64,000 nt of DNA from Astropecten irregularis (lineage: Eukaryota; Echinodermata; Asteroidea; Paxillosida; Astropectinidae): positions 11,640,499 through 11,704,498 of the forward strand of contig OZ020250.1 of NCBI GenBank assembly GCA_963971285.1, given 5' to 3'. Of this stretch, positions 1 to 11,530 are shown piece by piece. Below the pieces are notes generated by a model that was given only the letters and a program-made list of their open reading frames with translations, was not told the DNA's origin and searched no databases. Positions within the stretch are counted from its first letter, which is position 1. Every line of letters begins with the position of its first letter. The translations under genes and the position numbers were made by a program.

Positions 1-402
1 GCTACATCAAATAGTTGTGCATGCTGCCACGAAATTTATTGTGACGTCACCAAAAAGGCTGATTTTATGTAAGCGGCATAACTCGAGAACGACAAATGCT
101 ATGGTAATGATTCTTTTTGTAAAAGCTTTTTGCATCCTGTAGTTGTGCATGCTGCTGCGAAAACAAACATGACGTAATTAATCATGACGTCATCAAAAAG
201 GCTGATCATTTCTTTGAAGCATATCTCGAGAACGGCAAATTGTATGGTAATGATTCTTTTTGCAAAAAACTTTTCAGATTCTCTAGATAGCATGCTGCTT
301 TGAAAATGAGCGTGACGTCATCATGACGCCATCGGAGCTTATAAAGCTGATTAAATAAGTCGGAACAGCTCCGTGTTCATTCACGAACACTGAAATGTCT
401 AG
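1..402 (+). mobile_element. Helentron-like family A copy, 5' end outside window
   Basis: The 3' part of a non-autonomous Helitron-type element. Several imperfect copies of a ~140-bp unit (ATCTCGAGAACG, AATGATTCTTTTTG, GCATGCTGC, TGACGTCATCATGACGTC) are followed by the 3' terminus: CGGAACAGCTCCGTG, a hairpin GTGTTCATTCACGAACAC, TGAAATGT and a terminal CTAG at 399-402. A hairpin a few bases before CTAG is the Helitron 3' signature. No transposase or Rep/helicase coding is present. Confidence 0.8.
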
Positions 403-775
403 TTATTATTATTTTTCTTTATCACCCAATTTTGTGTATTGTTTATCTCTTCTTATCTTCTTCTGATCAGCTTAGATGAGGTATCAAATGAAAGCTTATC
501 AGCTAAGGATCATTCTGGCACTGCGTTGAAAAAAATTCTTAATTGATTAGCCACGTGACAATCATTTGAATATTTAATTAGTCAAGATTGTTCGCAGCGT
601 ATCTCGAGAACGACAAATGCTACGGACATGATTCTTTTTGCAAAAGCTTGATTATATCATGTAGTTGTGCATGCTGCCACGAAAATGACCGTGACGTCAT
701 TATGAAGTCATCATGACGTCATCGAAGTCGAAATTTGTGCTTCCTATTTAAAGATAAGGCCAAAAGAAAAAAATG
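403..775 (+). mobile_element. family A copy, abutting, 3' truncated
   Basis: Starts directly after the CTAG of the previous copy with TTATTATTATT..CTTTATCACCC and the conserved CTTCTGATCAGCTTAGATGAGGTATC block, then one 140-bp unit with paired TGACGTCA sites. It breaks off near 740-775 where different sequence starts, so the 3' hairpin is missing. Head-to-tail abutment without the 5' hairpin is seen again at 6619 and 7698. Confidence 0.65.
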
Positions 776-3151
776 CTGTGTTTCCGATAACATGTCAACA
801 AAAAAGTTGGGTCGGTAGGTAGGTTTTTTTTTGTTTTTTTTAAATGTTTTTATACACATATTAATGCAAACTTGCACCAGTAATTGTTTAAAAACTCACA
901 GTTGTCGAGGGTTGGATGGGATAATGCAGCTGTTGCATTACATCGTGAAATGTATCCGCTCCTCTAACAGATAGAAATGTTCTTTGTCTGGCTTTGTTAC
1001 GGCCACAAACGCCAACAATTGCGCAAACCAACGCCATGATGCCTGTCAAACTGCACGGTGACGAAGCGTGGGTATTTACTTTAGTCTGGTAGATGTTGCT
1101 ACTTCTGATAAGCCCAATCCTAATCGTTTTGTACGTGGGAACCAGACATTATGTGTGTCGCACGTGGCCGATGTTACCTCCAGTCATAACTTCCGGTCCA
1201 CCGCTCCGCTGGTACTAGTCTTGGTTCAAGACGTTTTTGCTGTGGAATACTAGAACATACAAACCAATTACCCGCACTGGCCCGCCGAACGCACACACAC
1301 ATGTGCGTGTACGTACAGTATAATTATACGTACAAAGCTAGACTAGCAGGCTAGTCGTTGTAAGTCGTGTTGATCGTCTCTTCTTTCACGCAACTCTCGC
1401 GAAACCGCGCGAGACTCATGGCTACGGCGAGAGTTCGGCTCTCGGCGCGGGACCACTCGAATACAACGACTAGACAAACACGATTTCAGTTTGTACACGG
1501 CCTATGGGCTCTTTAGCCGAAATCGTACGGACGCGTCTGATTGGCCAATTTCTATTAAACAATGAATATTCAATAGGCCTATGTAGGCCTACCCTACATC
1601 GTGCAGCGCACCTAGCTGCACATGATTGTACTGATTCACGTTGAATAGACAACCACAGGCATCGCACGTCTAGCTAGCCATAATAGTATGACCTTGACAG
1701 TGATACTTTTAACTCTAGTGCGTCGTGAATTTACATGTGCATATTTTAGTTTTTATCTTTATCTTGCATAAATAAAGAAATAAGTTATAAGTCCGACTTA
1801 CTAACTGTAGTTATAGTGTAGACCACTTGCTATAGAGAAATCATTATTCACTTTTATGAAGTAATGCACACATTTTAAACTGATACTGATAGATATTACT
1901 TTTGTTCCAGTTTACTACAAACAATTATTTATTAAATCATTCAACATAAAAAGGAATCGAACAAAAACCATAGTTTGAAAATGCAGTCTAATGTAACTAA
2001 CTACAATATAGTACTGTTGCCTTATTTGAAATTGTATACCACCCTCAAATAAAATGGACTTGTCTTAACGGCCGTCTCTATGGCAACCACGATGCAAAGC
2101 ACGCCCGTATGTGAATAAATGAATAATGTCTAAATCGTGTTTGTCTAGTCGTTATTTTCGAGTGGTCCCGCGCCGAGAGCCGAACTCTCGCCGTAGCCAT
2201 GAGTCTCACGAGAAAGTAGAGCAGTTTCACGAGAGTAGCATGAAAGAAGAGACGATCAACGCGACTTACAACGACTAGCCTGCTAGTCTAGTACAAAGCT
2301 GACGTAGACCTCTGGATGGAACAGCCACAATGTATTATTATGTGTAAAGTCCTTTATGTGCGCGCGGCGGGTCAGTGCGGGTAATCGGTTTGTACATTCG
2401 AGTGTCTACAGAAACAACGTGTTGAACCAAGACTATGCCAGGAAATGTTTTTAGCCAGCAAAACATTCAGCCACGACCACGCGCAGCATGCATTGAGCAA
2501 GTGGGGCTATTTTTCTGTCCTACGTTTCCCTTACGGAGCACTTGATTGGTGCAAATGCAACACCTCAACACAAGCGGATCAGTCAAGCGCTCTGTTATTG
2601 GCTCCATGGATGAATTGTAGTGCCAGACTCATATATACGTGCTCATCGCCGCGTCGGGGTCGGCGTGGCTACGCGGCCGGCCGCTCGGTTACCTCGCTCG
2701 CCTCGCCTCGCCGGCCGCCTCGCGCCTGCGCTCCCCCTGAAGTCGACCTTGCGTTGCATGGTCGTCGGGCGTAGGTTTCTCTTTACCGTATTTTTCAAAG
2801 TTTGAAATAACAACCAGTTAACATGAGATTTATTTTTGAAAGAAAGAAAAACTGAAGGCAAAGCATGTATAGGCTATATAATAGGGCATAAAACTATTTT
2901 ACCGAGCGACGCGGTGTAGCACAGGGTTAGGGGTTATGGGATTGGCATTGGCCGGGCTCACCATTCACGGCCGGCACCGTTAAAACTACATGTATTTGTT
3001 TCAGCGCTGCGCTGGGGAATTGCAAGCACTCATGGAAATTCCTGTATTGTGGACATTTATTTAGTAGTAATCTTTAAAAAAAAACAAAAAAAAACAGCGG
3101 ACTCAATCAAAATTCCAAAAATTTGGGTTGGTCGGGTTACCGGAAACACAG
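776..3151. mobile_element. possible older TIR element enclosing nested insertions
   Basis: CTGTGTTTCCGATAAC at 776 and its near-perfect inverse (GTTACCGGAAACACAG, ending 3151) differ at one base in 16. They could be terminal inverted repeats of an element that broke family A sequence. A second inverted pair lies inside (about 1200-1290 versus 2350-2440, sharing CTTGGTTCAA, ATTACCCGCACTG and CCCGCCG), and a MULE-like element nests inside that. No target duplication was found, so the outer boundary is tentative. Confidence 0.3.
1339..2290. mobile_element. MULE-like non-autonomous DNA transposon with 9-bp duplication
   Basis: A 952-bp element with long terminal inverted repeats of about 145 bp. 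The ends start TAGACTAGCAGGCTAG, and the repeats share the GAGAGTTCGGCTCTCGGCGC block. The exact 9-bp direct repeat GTACAAAGC flanks it (1330-1338 and 2291-2299). Long TIRs with a 9-bp duplication fit the Mutator-like superfamily. The interior (1560-2130) is AT-rich with no transposase. It is nested in an older inverted-repeat sequence, shared arms of which lie at about 1200-1290 and 2350-2440. Confidence 0.75.
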
Positions 3152-3170
3152 GTGTTTTTTTTTTATGCCT
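2600..3170. other. GC-rich patch, no gene recognised
   Basis: 2640-2770 is strongly GC- and CpG-rich (CGGCCGGCCGCTCGG and similar) against an AT-rich background. It has open frames on both strands but no recognisable domain, splice sites or tRNA-like boxes. The rest, up to 3170, has A/T runs. It may be the interior of the TIR element bounded at 776 and 3151. Confidence 0.4.
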
Positions 3171-3510
3171 AAGTAATTTGTTGATTTTTTTCTACGGTTA
3201 ATTCTAAAATTTACTAAAAATAATTTGTCGGAGAATGTTACATTGAAATTGGAGTTACTGATGGAATTGCTAAGTGAAACATTAAAAACTGATTGTAAAA
3301 AAAACACCTTTTAGGCCTTATACCTCAAAAAGAATTTTAAAAACTCCCGCTTTGTGTGACGTCTCGTGACCATGGCTTGAAATACGAAGATACACGTAGA
3401 TCGGGGTCGATAGAAGCACAGTAATAGCGCCACCAAGCATTTGAACTTAAATTGTGACAAGTGACAGAGGCTGCATCTGGCCGAATCTGTTAGAGGAGGT
3501 CTCCGTTCCA

Positions 3511-4030
3511 TGAAATTGACCGTGACGTCATCATGACATCATGAAAAGGGTGAATTTTCTTTGCAGCATATCTCAAGAACGACAAATGCTATGGTAATGA
3601 TTCTTTTTGCAAAAGCTTTGTAACATCATGTAGTTGTGCATGCTGCCACGAAATTTACTGTGACGTCATCATGACGTCATCAAAAATGCTGATTTTATTA
3701 TTAGCAGCATATCTCGAGAACGGTAAGTGCTACGGTAATAGTTCTTTTTGTAAAAGCTTTGTTAGACCCTGTAGATGTGCATGCTGTTGTGAAATTAACT
3801 GTGACGTCATGATGACATCATCAAAAGGCATAATTTATGTTTCCAGCATATCTTGAGAATGACAAGCTATGGTAATGATTCTTTTCACAAAGCTTTGTTA
3901 GAAACTTTAGATATGCATGCTGCTTGTAAATGAGCGTGACGTCATCATGACGTCATCGGAGCTTATAAAGCTGATCAAATAAGTCGGAACAGCTAGCTCC
4001 GTGTTCGTCCACGAACACTTAAATGTCTAG
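3511..4030 (+). mobile_element. family A copy, 5' truncated
   Basis: About three 140-bp units with the TGACGTCATCATGACGTCAT pairs, ending GTCGGAACAGCTAGCTCC, hairpin GTGTTCGTCCACGAACAC, TTAAATGT, CTAG (4027-4030). The next copy begins two bases later. Confidence 0.8.
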
Positions 4031-4032
4031 TT

Positions 4033-6618
4033 AGCTGTTCCGACATTGCCGATGTCGGAACAGGTATTGTTTTCGTTCGAATTTTTCGCTATTATTATTC
4101 TTTATCGTCCAGATTTTGTTTACTGTTTATCTCTTCTAAGCTTCTTCCGATCAGCTTAGATGAGGTATCTTCTGAAAGCTTATAAGCTAAGGATCATTCT
4201 GACACAGAGTTGTACAAATTCTTAATAAATTAGCCAAGTTACAGTCATTTGAATATTTAATTAGTAAATTTTGTTCGCAGCATATCTCGAGAACGACAAA
4301 TGCTACGGACATGATTCTTTTTGCAAAAGCTTGCTTATATCATGTAGTTGTGCATGCTGCTTTGAAAATGACCGTGACGTCATCATGACGTCATCAAAAA
4401 AGCTGATTTGTGGTTAGCAGTATATCTCAAGAACGGTAAGTCCTACGGTAATGATTCTTTTTGCAAAAGCTTTGTAATATCATGTGGTTGTGCATGTTGT
4501 CACGAAATTTACCATGACGTCACCATGACGTCATCAAAAAAGCTGATTTTAATGTTAGCAACATATCTCAAGAACGACAAATGATATGGTAATGATTCTT
4601 TATGTAAAAGGTTTGTTACATCTTGTTTGTTTCATGCTGCCATGAAATTGATAGTGACGTCATCGAAAAGGATGATTTTGAAAAAATGCTTAATTAAGTA
4701 GCCACGTAACAGTCATTTGAATATTTAATTAGTTAATTTTGTTAGCAGTATATCTCGAGAACGGAAAGTGCTACGGTAATGATTCTTTTTGCAAAAGCTT
4801 TGTTATATCATGTGGTCGTGCATGCTGCTTTGCAAATGACAGTGACGTCATCGTGACGTCATCAAAAAAGCTGATTTGTGGTTAGCAGTATATCTCAAGA
4901 ACGGTAAGTCCTACGGTAATAATTCTTTTTGCAAAAGCTTTGTAATATCATGTGGTTGTGCATGTTGTCACGAAATTTACCATGACGTCATCATGACGTC
5001 ATCAAAAAAGCTGATTTTAATGTTAGCAACATATCTCAAGAACGACAAATGATATGGTAATGATTCTTTATGTAAAAGGTTTGTTACATCTTGTTTGTTT
5101 CATGCTGCCATGAAATTGATAGTGACGTCATCGAAAAGGATGATTTTGAAAAAATGCTTTTTTAAGTAGCCACGTAACAGTCATTTGAATATTTAATTAG
5201 TTAATTTTGTTAGCAGTATATCTCGAGAACGGAAAGTGCTACGGTAATGATTCTTTTTGCAAAAGCTTTGTGATATCATGTGGTCGTGCATGCTGTCACG
5301 AAATTTACCATGACGTCATGATGACGTCATCAAAAAAGCTGATTTTAATGTTTGCAGCATATCTCGAGAACGACAAATGCTATGGTAATGATTCTTTTTG
5401 CAAAAGCTTTGTTATATCATGTGGTCGTGCATGCTGCTTTGCAAATGACAGTGACGTCATCGTGACATCATCAAAAAAGCTGATTTGTGGTTAGCAGTAT
5501 ATCTCAAGAACGGTAAGTGCTACAGTAATGATTCTTTTTGCAAAAGCTTTGTAATATCATGTGGTCGTGCATGTTGTCACGAAATTTACCATGACGTCAT
5601 CATGACGTCATCAAAAAAGCTGATTTTAATGTTAGCAACATATCTCAAGAACGACAAATGATATGGTAATGATTCTTTATGTAAAAGGTTTGTTACATCT
5701 TGTTTGTTTCATGCTGCCATGAAATTGATAGTGACGTCATCGAAAAGGATGATTTTGAAAAAATGCTTAATTAAGTAGCCACGTAACAGTCATTTGAATA
5801 TTTAATTAGTTAATTTTGTTAGCAGTATATCTCGAGAACGGAAAGTGCTACGGTAATGATTCTTTTTGCAAAAGCTTTGTTATATCATGTGGTCGTGCAT
5901 GCTGCTTTGCAAATGACAGTGACGTCATCGTGACGTCATCAAAAAAGCTGATTTGTGGTTAGCAGTATATCTCAAGAACGGTAAGTCCTACGGTAATGAT
6001 TCTTTTTGCAAAAGCTTTGTAATATCATGTGGTTGTGCATGTTGTCACGAAATTTACCATGACGTCATCATGACGTCATCAAAAAAGCTGATTTTAATGT
6101 TAGCAACATATCTCAAGAACGACAAATGATATGGTAATGATTCTTTATGTAAAAGGTTTGTTACATCTTGTTTGTTTCATGCTGCCATGAAATTGATAGT
6201 GACGTCATCGAAAAGGATGATTTTGAAAAAATGCTTAATTAAGTAGCCACGTAACAGTCATTTGAATATTTAATTAGTTAATTTTGTTAGCAGTATATCT
6301 CGAGAACGGAAAGTGCTACGGTAATGATTCTTTTTGCAAAAGCTTTGTGATATCATGTGGTCGTGCATGCTGTCACGAAATTTACTATGACGTCTTGATG
6401 ACGTCATCAAAAAAGCTGATTTTTATGTTTGCAGCATATCTCGAGAACGACAAATGCTATGGTAATGATTCTTTTTGCAAAAGCTTTGTGATATCAGGTG
6501 GTCGTGCATGCTGCTTTGCAAATGACAGTGACGTCATTGTGACGTCACCAGAGCTTATAAAGCTGATCAAATAAGTCGGAACAGCTCCGTGTTCGTCCAC
6601 GAACACTGAAATGTCTAG
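4033..6618 (+). mobile_element. full-length Helentron-like family A element
   Basis: The best complete copy in the window (2.59 kb). The 5' end is a hairpin, AGCTGTTCCGAC..GTCGGAACAG (4033-4063), followed by TATTGTTTTCGTTCG and a T-rich segment. The body is a ~140-bp repeat array with higher-order structure. The 3' end is GTCGGAACAGCT, which is the inverse of the 5' start (subterminal inverted repeat), then hairpin GTGTTCGTCCACGAACAC, TGAAATGT and CTAG at 6615-6618. Subterminal repeats, internal tandem repeats and a 3' hairpin are the layout described for Helentron-associated non-autonomous elements (HINE/DINE). Nothing is coded. Confidence 0.85.
4260..6560 (+). repeat. ~140-bp tandem repeats with ~468/610-bp higher-order period
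   Basis: Interior of the 4033-6618 element. The landmark ATCTC(G/A)AGAACG recurs at about 5220, 5361, 5501 and 5642, a 140-bp step. A marker segment, GTAGCCACGTAACAGTC, recurs near 4698, 5167, 5777 and 6244, steps of about 468, 610 and 467 bp. So blocks of three or four monomers have been copied as a unit, and the longer block has exactly one more monomer. Each monomer carries one or two TGACGTCA sites. Confidence 0.8.
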
Positions 6619-6935
6619 TTATTATTATTCTTTATCACCCTCTAAGCTTGTTAACAGCTTATCTCTTCTTAGCTTCTTCTGATCAGCTTAGATGAGGTAT
6701 CATATGAAAGCTTATGAGCTAAGGATCATACTGGCACTGAGTTGTAAGAATCCTTCATTAATTAGGCACGTGACAGCTCATTTGCATATTTAATTAGTCA
6801 ATGTTGTTAGCAGCGTATCTTGAGAACCACAAATGCTACGAAAATAATTCTTTTTCCAAAAGCTTTGTTACATTCTGTAGTTGTGCATGCTGCCACGAAA
6901 ATGGCCGTGACGTCATCATGACGTCATAAAATTGG
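6619..6935 (+). mobile_element. family A copy, 3' truncated
   Basis: Starts at the CTAG of the preceding copy with TTATTATTATTCTTTATCACCC and the GATCAGCTTAGATGAGG block, continues through one 140-bp unit ending TGACGTCATCATGACGTC, then switches to unrelated sequence near 6935. No 3' hairpin. Confidence 0.65.
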
Positions 6936-7329
6936 CTGTTTTTATTAAGCCCTATGTCAGAGCATAGGCCTGTGTGTGTGTGTGTAGTGTGTACACGTAC
7001 ATTTACTGTATTACTGTATACAATAACCCCATTTGCAGCTGGGATTGTTTATCTCAAGTGATCAGAGTCTGAGGAATGTGCTGTTATGTAAGAGGTAGGC
7101 CAGCAAGTGCATGACCATGCACTGTTGCCACGGTAACAAGGTGTGTTAGTATTCAAGCGCATGAAAGCACATGTAGTACGATGTTGAAAGTACTGTATAA
7201 GTTCATTGTCTAGAGGTTGTGTAACTTGTGTTATGAGGCTCACTTTCATGACCCCAGTTATTTCTATTGCTTATTATTGCTTATTTCTTTTGATTATTTT
7301 GTCAGTTCATGGTTAGTTTGATATTATAG
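6936..7329. other. non-repeat spacer, no gene
   Basis: Holds a short (GT)n run near 6971-6985 and otherwise unremarkable AT-rich DNA. Short open frames show no domain or splice context. Confidence 0.4.
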
Positions 7330-7697
7330 AAATGACCATGACGTCATCATGACGTCACCCAAAAGACTGATTTTTTGTTAACAGCGTATCTCAAGAATGA
7401 CAAATGCTATGGTAATGATTCTTTTTGTATAAGCTTTGTTACATCATGCACTTGAGTATGCTGCCATGAATTGGACCATGACGTCATGATGATGTCATAA
7501 AAAAGGATGATTTTTCGTTTCCAGCATATCTCGAGAATGACAAATGCTATCGTAATGAATCTTTTTTGTAAGGCTTTGTTACATACATGCTGCCATCAAA
7601 TTCACCGTGACGTCATTATGACGTCATCCGAGCTTATAAATCTGATCAAATAAGTCGGAACAGCTCCGTGTTCGTCCACGAACACTTAAATGTCTAG
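7330..7697 (+). mobile_element. family A copy, 5' truncated
   Basis: About two diverged 140-bp units, then GTCGGAACAGCTCC, hairpin GTGTTCGTCCACGAACAC, TTAAATGT and CTAG at 7694-7697. Confidence 0.75.
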
Positions 7698-8512
7698 TTA
7701 TAATTATTATTATTCTTTATCACCCTCTAAGTTTGTTAACAGCTTATCCCTTCGTAGCTTCTTCTGATCAGCTTAGATGAGGTATCATATTGAAAGCTTA
7801 TAAGCTAAGGATCATACTGGCACTGAGTTGTAAAAATTCTTCATTAATTAGGCACGTGACAGCTCATTTGCATATTTAATTAGTCAATTTTGTTAGCGGC
7901 GTATCTCGAGAACGACAAAGGCTATGAATATGATTCTTTTTGCAAAAGCTTAGTTACATCATGTAGTTGTGCATGCTGCCAAGAAATTTACTGTGACGTC
8001 ATCATGACGTCATCAAAAATGATGATTTTATTATTAGCAGCATATCTAGAGAACGGTAAGTGCTACGGTAATGATTCTTTTTGTGAAAGCTTTGTTTAAT
8101 GATGTAATACATCATGTTATTGTGCATGCTGCCCCGAAATTTACAGTGACGTCATGATGATGTCATAAAAAAGGTAATTTTTGGTTAGCAGTATATCTTG
8201 AAAACGGTAAGTGATACGGTAATGGTTCTTGTTGTAAAAGCTTTGTTAGACCCTGTAGATGGGCATGCTGTTGTGAAATTAACTGTGACATCATTATGAC
8301 GTCATCAAAAGGCATGTTATGTTTGCAGCATATCTTGATAATGACAAAAGCTATGGTAATGATTCTTTTCGCAAAAGCTTTGTTAGAACGTTTAGATATG
8401 CATGCTGCTTTGGAAATGACCGTGATGTCATCATGGCGTCATCAGAGCTTTTAAAGCTGATTAAATAAGTCGGAACAGCTCCGTGTTCGTCCACGAACAC
8501 TTAAATGTCTAG
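7698..8512 (+). mobile_element. family A copy, abutting, lacks 5' hairpin
   Basis: Begins right after CTAG with the T/A-rich lead and GATCAGCTTAGATGAGG. It carries about four 140-bp units and ends with GTCGGAACAGCTCC, hairpin GTGTTCGTCCACGAACAC, TTAAATGT and CTAG at 8509-8512. Confidence 0.8.
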
Positions 8513-8529
8513 TTTCCCGACTTGTTATG

Positions 8530-8735
8530 GTTCCTCACGCTTTGATCCCGCTTTGATCAGGCTTTGGTACGCTTGAAATCACGCTTTGATAAGCTTTTTG
8601 ATAAGCTTTATTACGCTTTACTTCACTTTGATGCGATTATGACGCTTTAAATCAGGTTCTGATACGATTATCAAGCTCTGTTGTGCATTGCTACGATCTG
8701 TTAAGCTCTGTTACGCATTGGAAAATGTCGAGATC
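8530..8735. repeat. degenerate short-period repeat, GCTTTGAT-like
   Basis: Many imperfect copies of a 10-15 bp word around (A)CGCTTTGAT(A/C) and GCTTT(G/A)AT, drifting into GCTCTGTTACG and GCATTG variants. It sits just after a family A terminus. It has no hairpin, and no open frame of note crosses it. Confidence 0.5.
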
Positions 8736-8739
8736 GCTG

Positions 8740-11530
8740 ATTTCATGCCGCTTTTGATCCAGAGCCTATATAAAGATGCAGCAGCAGATCCACAAAATCA
8801 TTGCATATTTGAAATTGATTAATTAATTGATTTTCTCATTAATTTGAATACTAAATTTTATATGTGAGATAAATAAACCTTATTGTAACCAAGGAAATTA
8901 AATAAAAGAAATAAAAATATAACACATACGATTATCAGTATACTCAGTTTTCCCCAAAGTTTTTCGATTTATTTTTTTATTATATTGAACCTTGAGTTCT
9001 TTAGAGATTAAGGGTTTGTTAGATAGATGAACTAACTAAAAACACAAATAAACATAATTTACCGGCTGAAACTGACACTGCAAGACACTACAGAGATTTT
9101 CTTGCAACCCCCAATCTTGCCAATTCGCGATACGCACGAGGTCAACTTCAGTGTTTACCTTCGGGATGTGACGTGAGTGAGAGAAGGCAGACACATACAA
9201 TGTACATTGAATACATGTATAATACACACGTACGGAGCGTAGTGTTTGTATCCATTCCTGTGCGTGGAGCCGTGGACAAGTCAGTTTTAAGCCGATGTTT
9301 GTGTGCTTGTTTTGCCGGCCACTGCCAGAATTTCGTTGTTAAATTCGGCACTTTGCAGGTGATTTGTTGTAGGCAAAATGTCGAGTACTTCTAGTGACGA
9401 ATCCGTATAATATTAGTACAACAACCATCATCCACCTTTATACTACAGTAGTACAAGTACCGCGGTACTGCCACCGGGCCACGCTGGGTCGCCACGGCCA
9501 TGACGCTAGCCGTACACGGACCGTACGTCCGGTGTCACGACCAACTTCTCTGCATCGTTCCAGTTTGCACAAGTTATACTCGGTAGTTCCATGGATGAAG
9601 GTCGTTCCAAGGAAATTGTGATCCAAATTCTTATAAACGGTAGCTTCGGATAAAAAATTGTCGAATTCTGATGCGCTATGTTTAGGATGTAAAACAAAGT
9701 CTTTGACCAAAAAATGCACCTCAGTTGTAGGCCTACATGTCATTCCAGGCCGACAGATTGCCACGCGCGTACGAGTACGTTACACAACAACATGCATGCA
9801 CATTGTATACAGACTTTATGACTAACCTTCACGACAAAATAATGATAATAAAATGTTGCAGAATAGCTGAGAATACATATATAACATTTAACAAATAATC
9901 GCGTACCCTGCTCCGTTCCCGCTTTTCAAAGGCTAGCCTTCGATGTGACCAAGCCCTGGCTGCCGTGGTGACCAAGCCGGGGAGTGGACGTGGTACAGGG
10001 AGGCCCAAAATCACTCGCAGTTGCGCCGCGGGTTTCGCGGGGAGCTCCCAAGCGGGCTGGGGGAGCAGTCTCCAGGAACGGGCTTGAACTTGACAGGGCT
10101 TTTTTAGTAGGGATAGCTCCACGCTTTGCTCGCAACGAAATGACATTCAGAAATGATATCATTTTATCGTTGCGGACGTACAAATTGAATATTTTCACAG
10201 TGCACATCCGCAATGTACATCCGCAACAATGAACAATGAGAAATTCTAACCTGAAGGTAAAGGTTGATTTTAATTTCTCTGCTGGTTTTCTTTAGTTTGG
10301 TTCCTTTCCCAAACAAAACTCTATCAGTTTCGATCAAAGGTTTGTATACGTCAGAGCAATTGTGATGAAAACGCAAGCACCTGACAAAGTACACTTTCTG
10401 TGAATACGTCCGCAACGGGGGTGTTTTTGTGATGTGCTGCGCAAACCGAGAATGGGATTGGAATAAAATGTTTAGGTTTTATACTTCTATCGGCGATACT
10501 TAAAATGCAACTGCTCAAAATCCAAAAGCCTCAATAAATTTGAAGTTCTGGGTTCTCAAATTCTCTGAAATGCACGTCCGCAACTACAGAACTGCCCAAC
10601 TCACAAACATTGCTTCAACTCAAAACATTTTGTGAATAATTCTGAAAAGTGTTCGCCTAATTCAGTAATTGTTTATGTTTTGCCGATGATTTTTCCATCG
10701 TGTCCGGCTAAAACGTAAGTGTATCGCATTCCTGGAATTCTCATACGGCACCTGTAACATTTAGTCACAGCTACGATTGCGAGTACCAGTCTAAAACCAT
10801 TGGTGTGCCACATCCTTCTAACACTTACTAAAGCTGGAAATGCATATACGCTGACCTTTGACCTCATTTTGTTTTTCTGTTAATTAACCTTAATTACACA
10901 ATATATTTCTGATTTTTTTTCACGAAAATCTTCATTAAGTGTTCTAGAAATACATGTATTGTGTTATACTCTGCAATGTTGATCTTTATAACTTTGAAGC
11001 CGGTGTGTTCCTTTAATGGAATTCATTATTCCCGACAGAATTAATGTAGAACTTAAATGCTATGCCTTTGCAAATGAAATTATGTTATTCCTTGTAAATA
11101 ATTTTGTTGAATCAATTGGAGAATACTACACAATTAATTCTCGATAAATTAATTGACAATTGCATTCCATGTATTTCTTTATCTTTAACACCAGATCTGT
11201 GGACAACCACTATTATTCCTTTTTGACTGTCGTTTTTATTATTTTGGTGTACAAATAAATTTGAGAACACTCAACTGAGTCCACATCCTGATTTCAGTTG
11301 ATATATTTAGTGGAAACAGCTCTGCCAGCGGACAGTGGCCAACTTCCTGGACCATTCTCCTTGGTTACACTAGAAAAATGTTACAAGGACTTTAGTTTTT
11401 ATCAAAGACAATGATTATCTCATGCTTGATGTAACAAAGATTGGCGCTATTAAAAGTATGCTTAAATTATGACATACAACAAACTTATTCAGCATATAGA
11501 TTCTGACATTCTTCTTTCTTTCACAATTTT
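8740..11530. other. 2.8 kb without a supported gene
   Basis: Short open frames exist on both strands (9438-9764 and 9829-10146 among them), but none shows a domain, and composition there is CpG-rich and low-complexity. 10165-10580 contains several copies of a TCCGCAA(C) word in both orientations. No TIRs, tRNA boxes or convincing splice pairs were seen. Confidence 0.4.

Noticed and set aside
5207..5494. 95-96 codon Cys-rich open frames in family A repeats (also 6284-6574, 3671-3856, 7890-8099)
   Set aside because: They are read-through of 140-bp repeats whose period is close to a multiple of three. The apparent Cys pattern is the repeat word GCATGCTGC. No start context or domain.
4033..6618. 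CRISPR array or bacterial regulatory repeats
   Set aside because: Spacers are not unique, units are 140 bp and similar throughout, and the ends are Helitron-type. The DNA is animal.
9438..9764. 108-codon minus-strand open frame as a gene
   Set aside because: No domain recognised, overlapping frames open on both strands, and no splice or repeat context that supports coding.
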